Shown piece by piece: positions 47,578 to 47,691 of a DNA stretch of 47,691 nt. The notes under the pieces were generated by a model. It was not told where the DNA came from. It searched no databases and worked only from the letters and a program-made list of their open reading frames with translations. This DNA is from Reyranella sp. (GTDB lineage Bacteria > Pseudomonadota > Alphaproteobacteria > Reyranellales > Reyranellaceae): contig JALHMO010000034.1 in assembly GCA_022844015.1 (NCBI GenBank), positions 1 through 47,691 of the forward strand. The letters run 5' to 3'. Positions within the stretch are counted from its first letter, which is position 1. Each line of letters opens with the position of its first letter. A program made the position numbers and the translations under genes.

Positions 47578-47691
47578 ATGCATCGAGATCGGATCAACGA
47601 CGGGCGCACGCTGCGGACGGCGGCGGCACGCCTGCCGGCAGCCCTGCTCGCCGGGACCTGCCTGTCGACGTCGCGCCTGGCGCTGGCCGGC
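47578..47691 (+). CDS. N-terminal part of an exported protein (continues beyond window)
   Basis: ATG 47578 follows GAGGGGG and opens 38 codons to the window edge. The product has a charged start (MHRDRINDGRTLRTAAARL) and a hydrophobic stretch PAALLAGTCLSTS, then RLALAG, which looks like a signal peptide near its cleavage site. The function cannot be told from this fragment. Expression should depend on the palindrome-bearing promoter upstream. Confidence 0.65.
   Translation, partial: MHRDRINDGRTLRTAAARLPAALLAGTCLSTSRLALAG

Noticed and set aside
1..47691. tRNA, rRNA or insertion-sequence transposase genes
   Set aside because: I looked for tRNA-like cloverleaf ends, rRNA motifs and DDE or tyrosine transposase signatures among the frames and found none that I could support.

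Overview
The window is high-GC DNA with dense coding, short intergenic gaps and many GTG or TTG starts. Gene content (CaiB-type CoA-transferase, TctABC-type transporter with a solute-binding protein, OprB-type porin, several families of interspersed palindromic repeats) suggests an alphaproteobacterium, perhaps of the Rhodospirillales or a Reyranella-like lineage. That placement is inference; no rRNA or marker gene is present.

Layout. (1) 1-4117: housekeeping and catabolic genes: a partial unknown gene, a RidA-fold protein lacking the usual catalytic Arg, a two-domain sulfurtransferase, a small exported protein and a class III CoA-transferase. (2) 4498-8540: an orphan type VI secretion effector module: a PAAR-like DUF4280 tip protein, a VgrG with a C-terminal HExxH (M91/NleD-like) peptidase domain, and an unknown downstream gene that may be its immunity or adaptor protein. 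(3) 8582-9038: a nested palindromic repeat, then an alpha/beta hydrolase, an orphan peptide-type solute-binding protein and a small hydrolase (9040-14065).

(4) 14082-40177 is the most interesting part. It looks like a cluster for a secreted, heavily decorated ribosomal peptide. A 112-residue protein at 32295-32633 (minus) has a Nif11-type leader, a Gly-Gly site and a 31-residue aromatic-rich tail. At the far end lies the complete three-gene NHLM export system (HlyD-like adaptor, peptidase-type ABC protein, second ABC protein), joined by ATGA overlaps. The C39 peptidase domain of the first ABC protein has lost its catalytic Cys (Ser25) and His (Arg98), so it should be unable to cut the leader. 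Between lie a glycosyltransferase-radical SAM/SPASM fusion and a stand-alone paralogue of its glycosyltransferase half, two Fe(II)/2-oxoglutarate-type oxygenases (PhyH-like and CmcJ-like), three further glycosyltransferases, two carbamoyltransferases, a sulfatase, a sulfotransferase, an SGNH-like protein with a coupled 35-residue ORF, a 2-hydroxyacid dehydrogenase, a methyltransferase, an aldo/keto reductase and an internally deleted methyltransferase. No lanthionine synthetase, YcaO or nitrile-hydratase-type enzyme is present. Whether all decoration genes act on the peptide, or some build a neighbouring surface glycan, cannot be decided from sequence.

(5) 40387-47691: a lone sugar-type periplasmic binding protein, an OprB-type porin, an orphan MazE-like antitoxin, a TctA/TctB/TctC tricarboxylate transporter with a tandem-repeat ORF between tctC and tctB, a second nested palindrome, and the start of an exported protein behind a promoter bearing two copies of a 10-bp palindrome.

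Interspersed palindromes of at least three families sit in most of the larger gaps and are listed separately.
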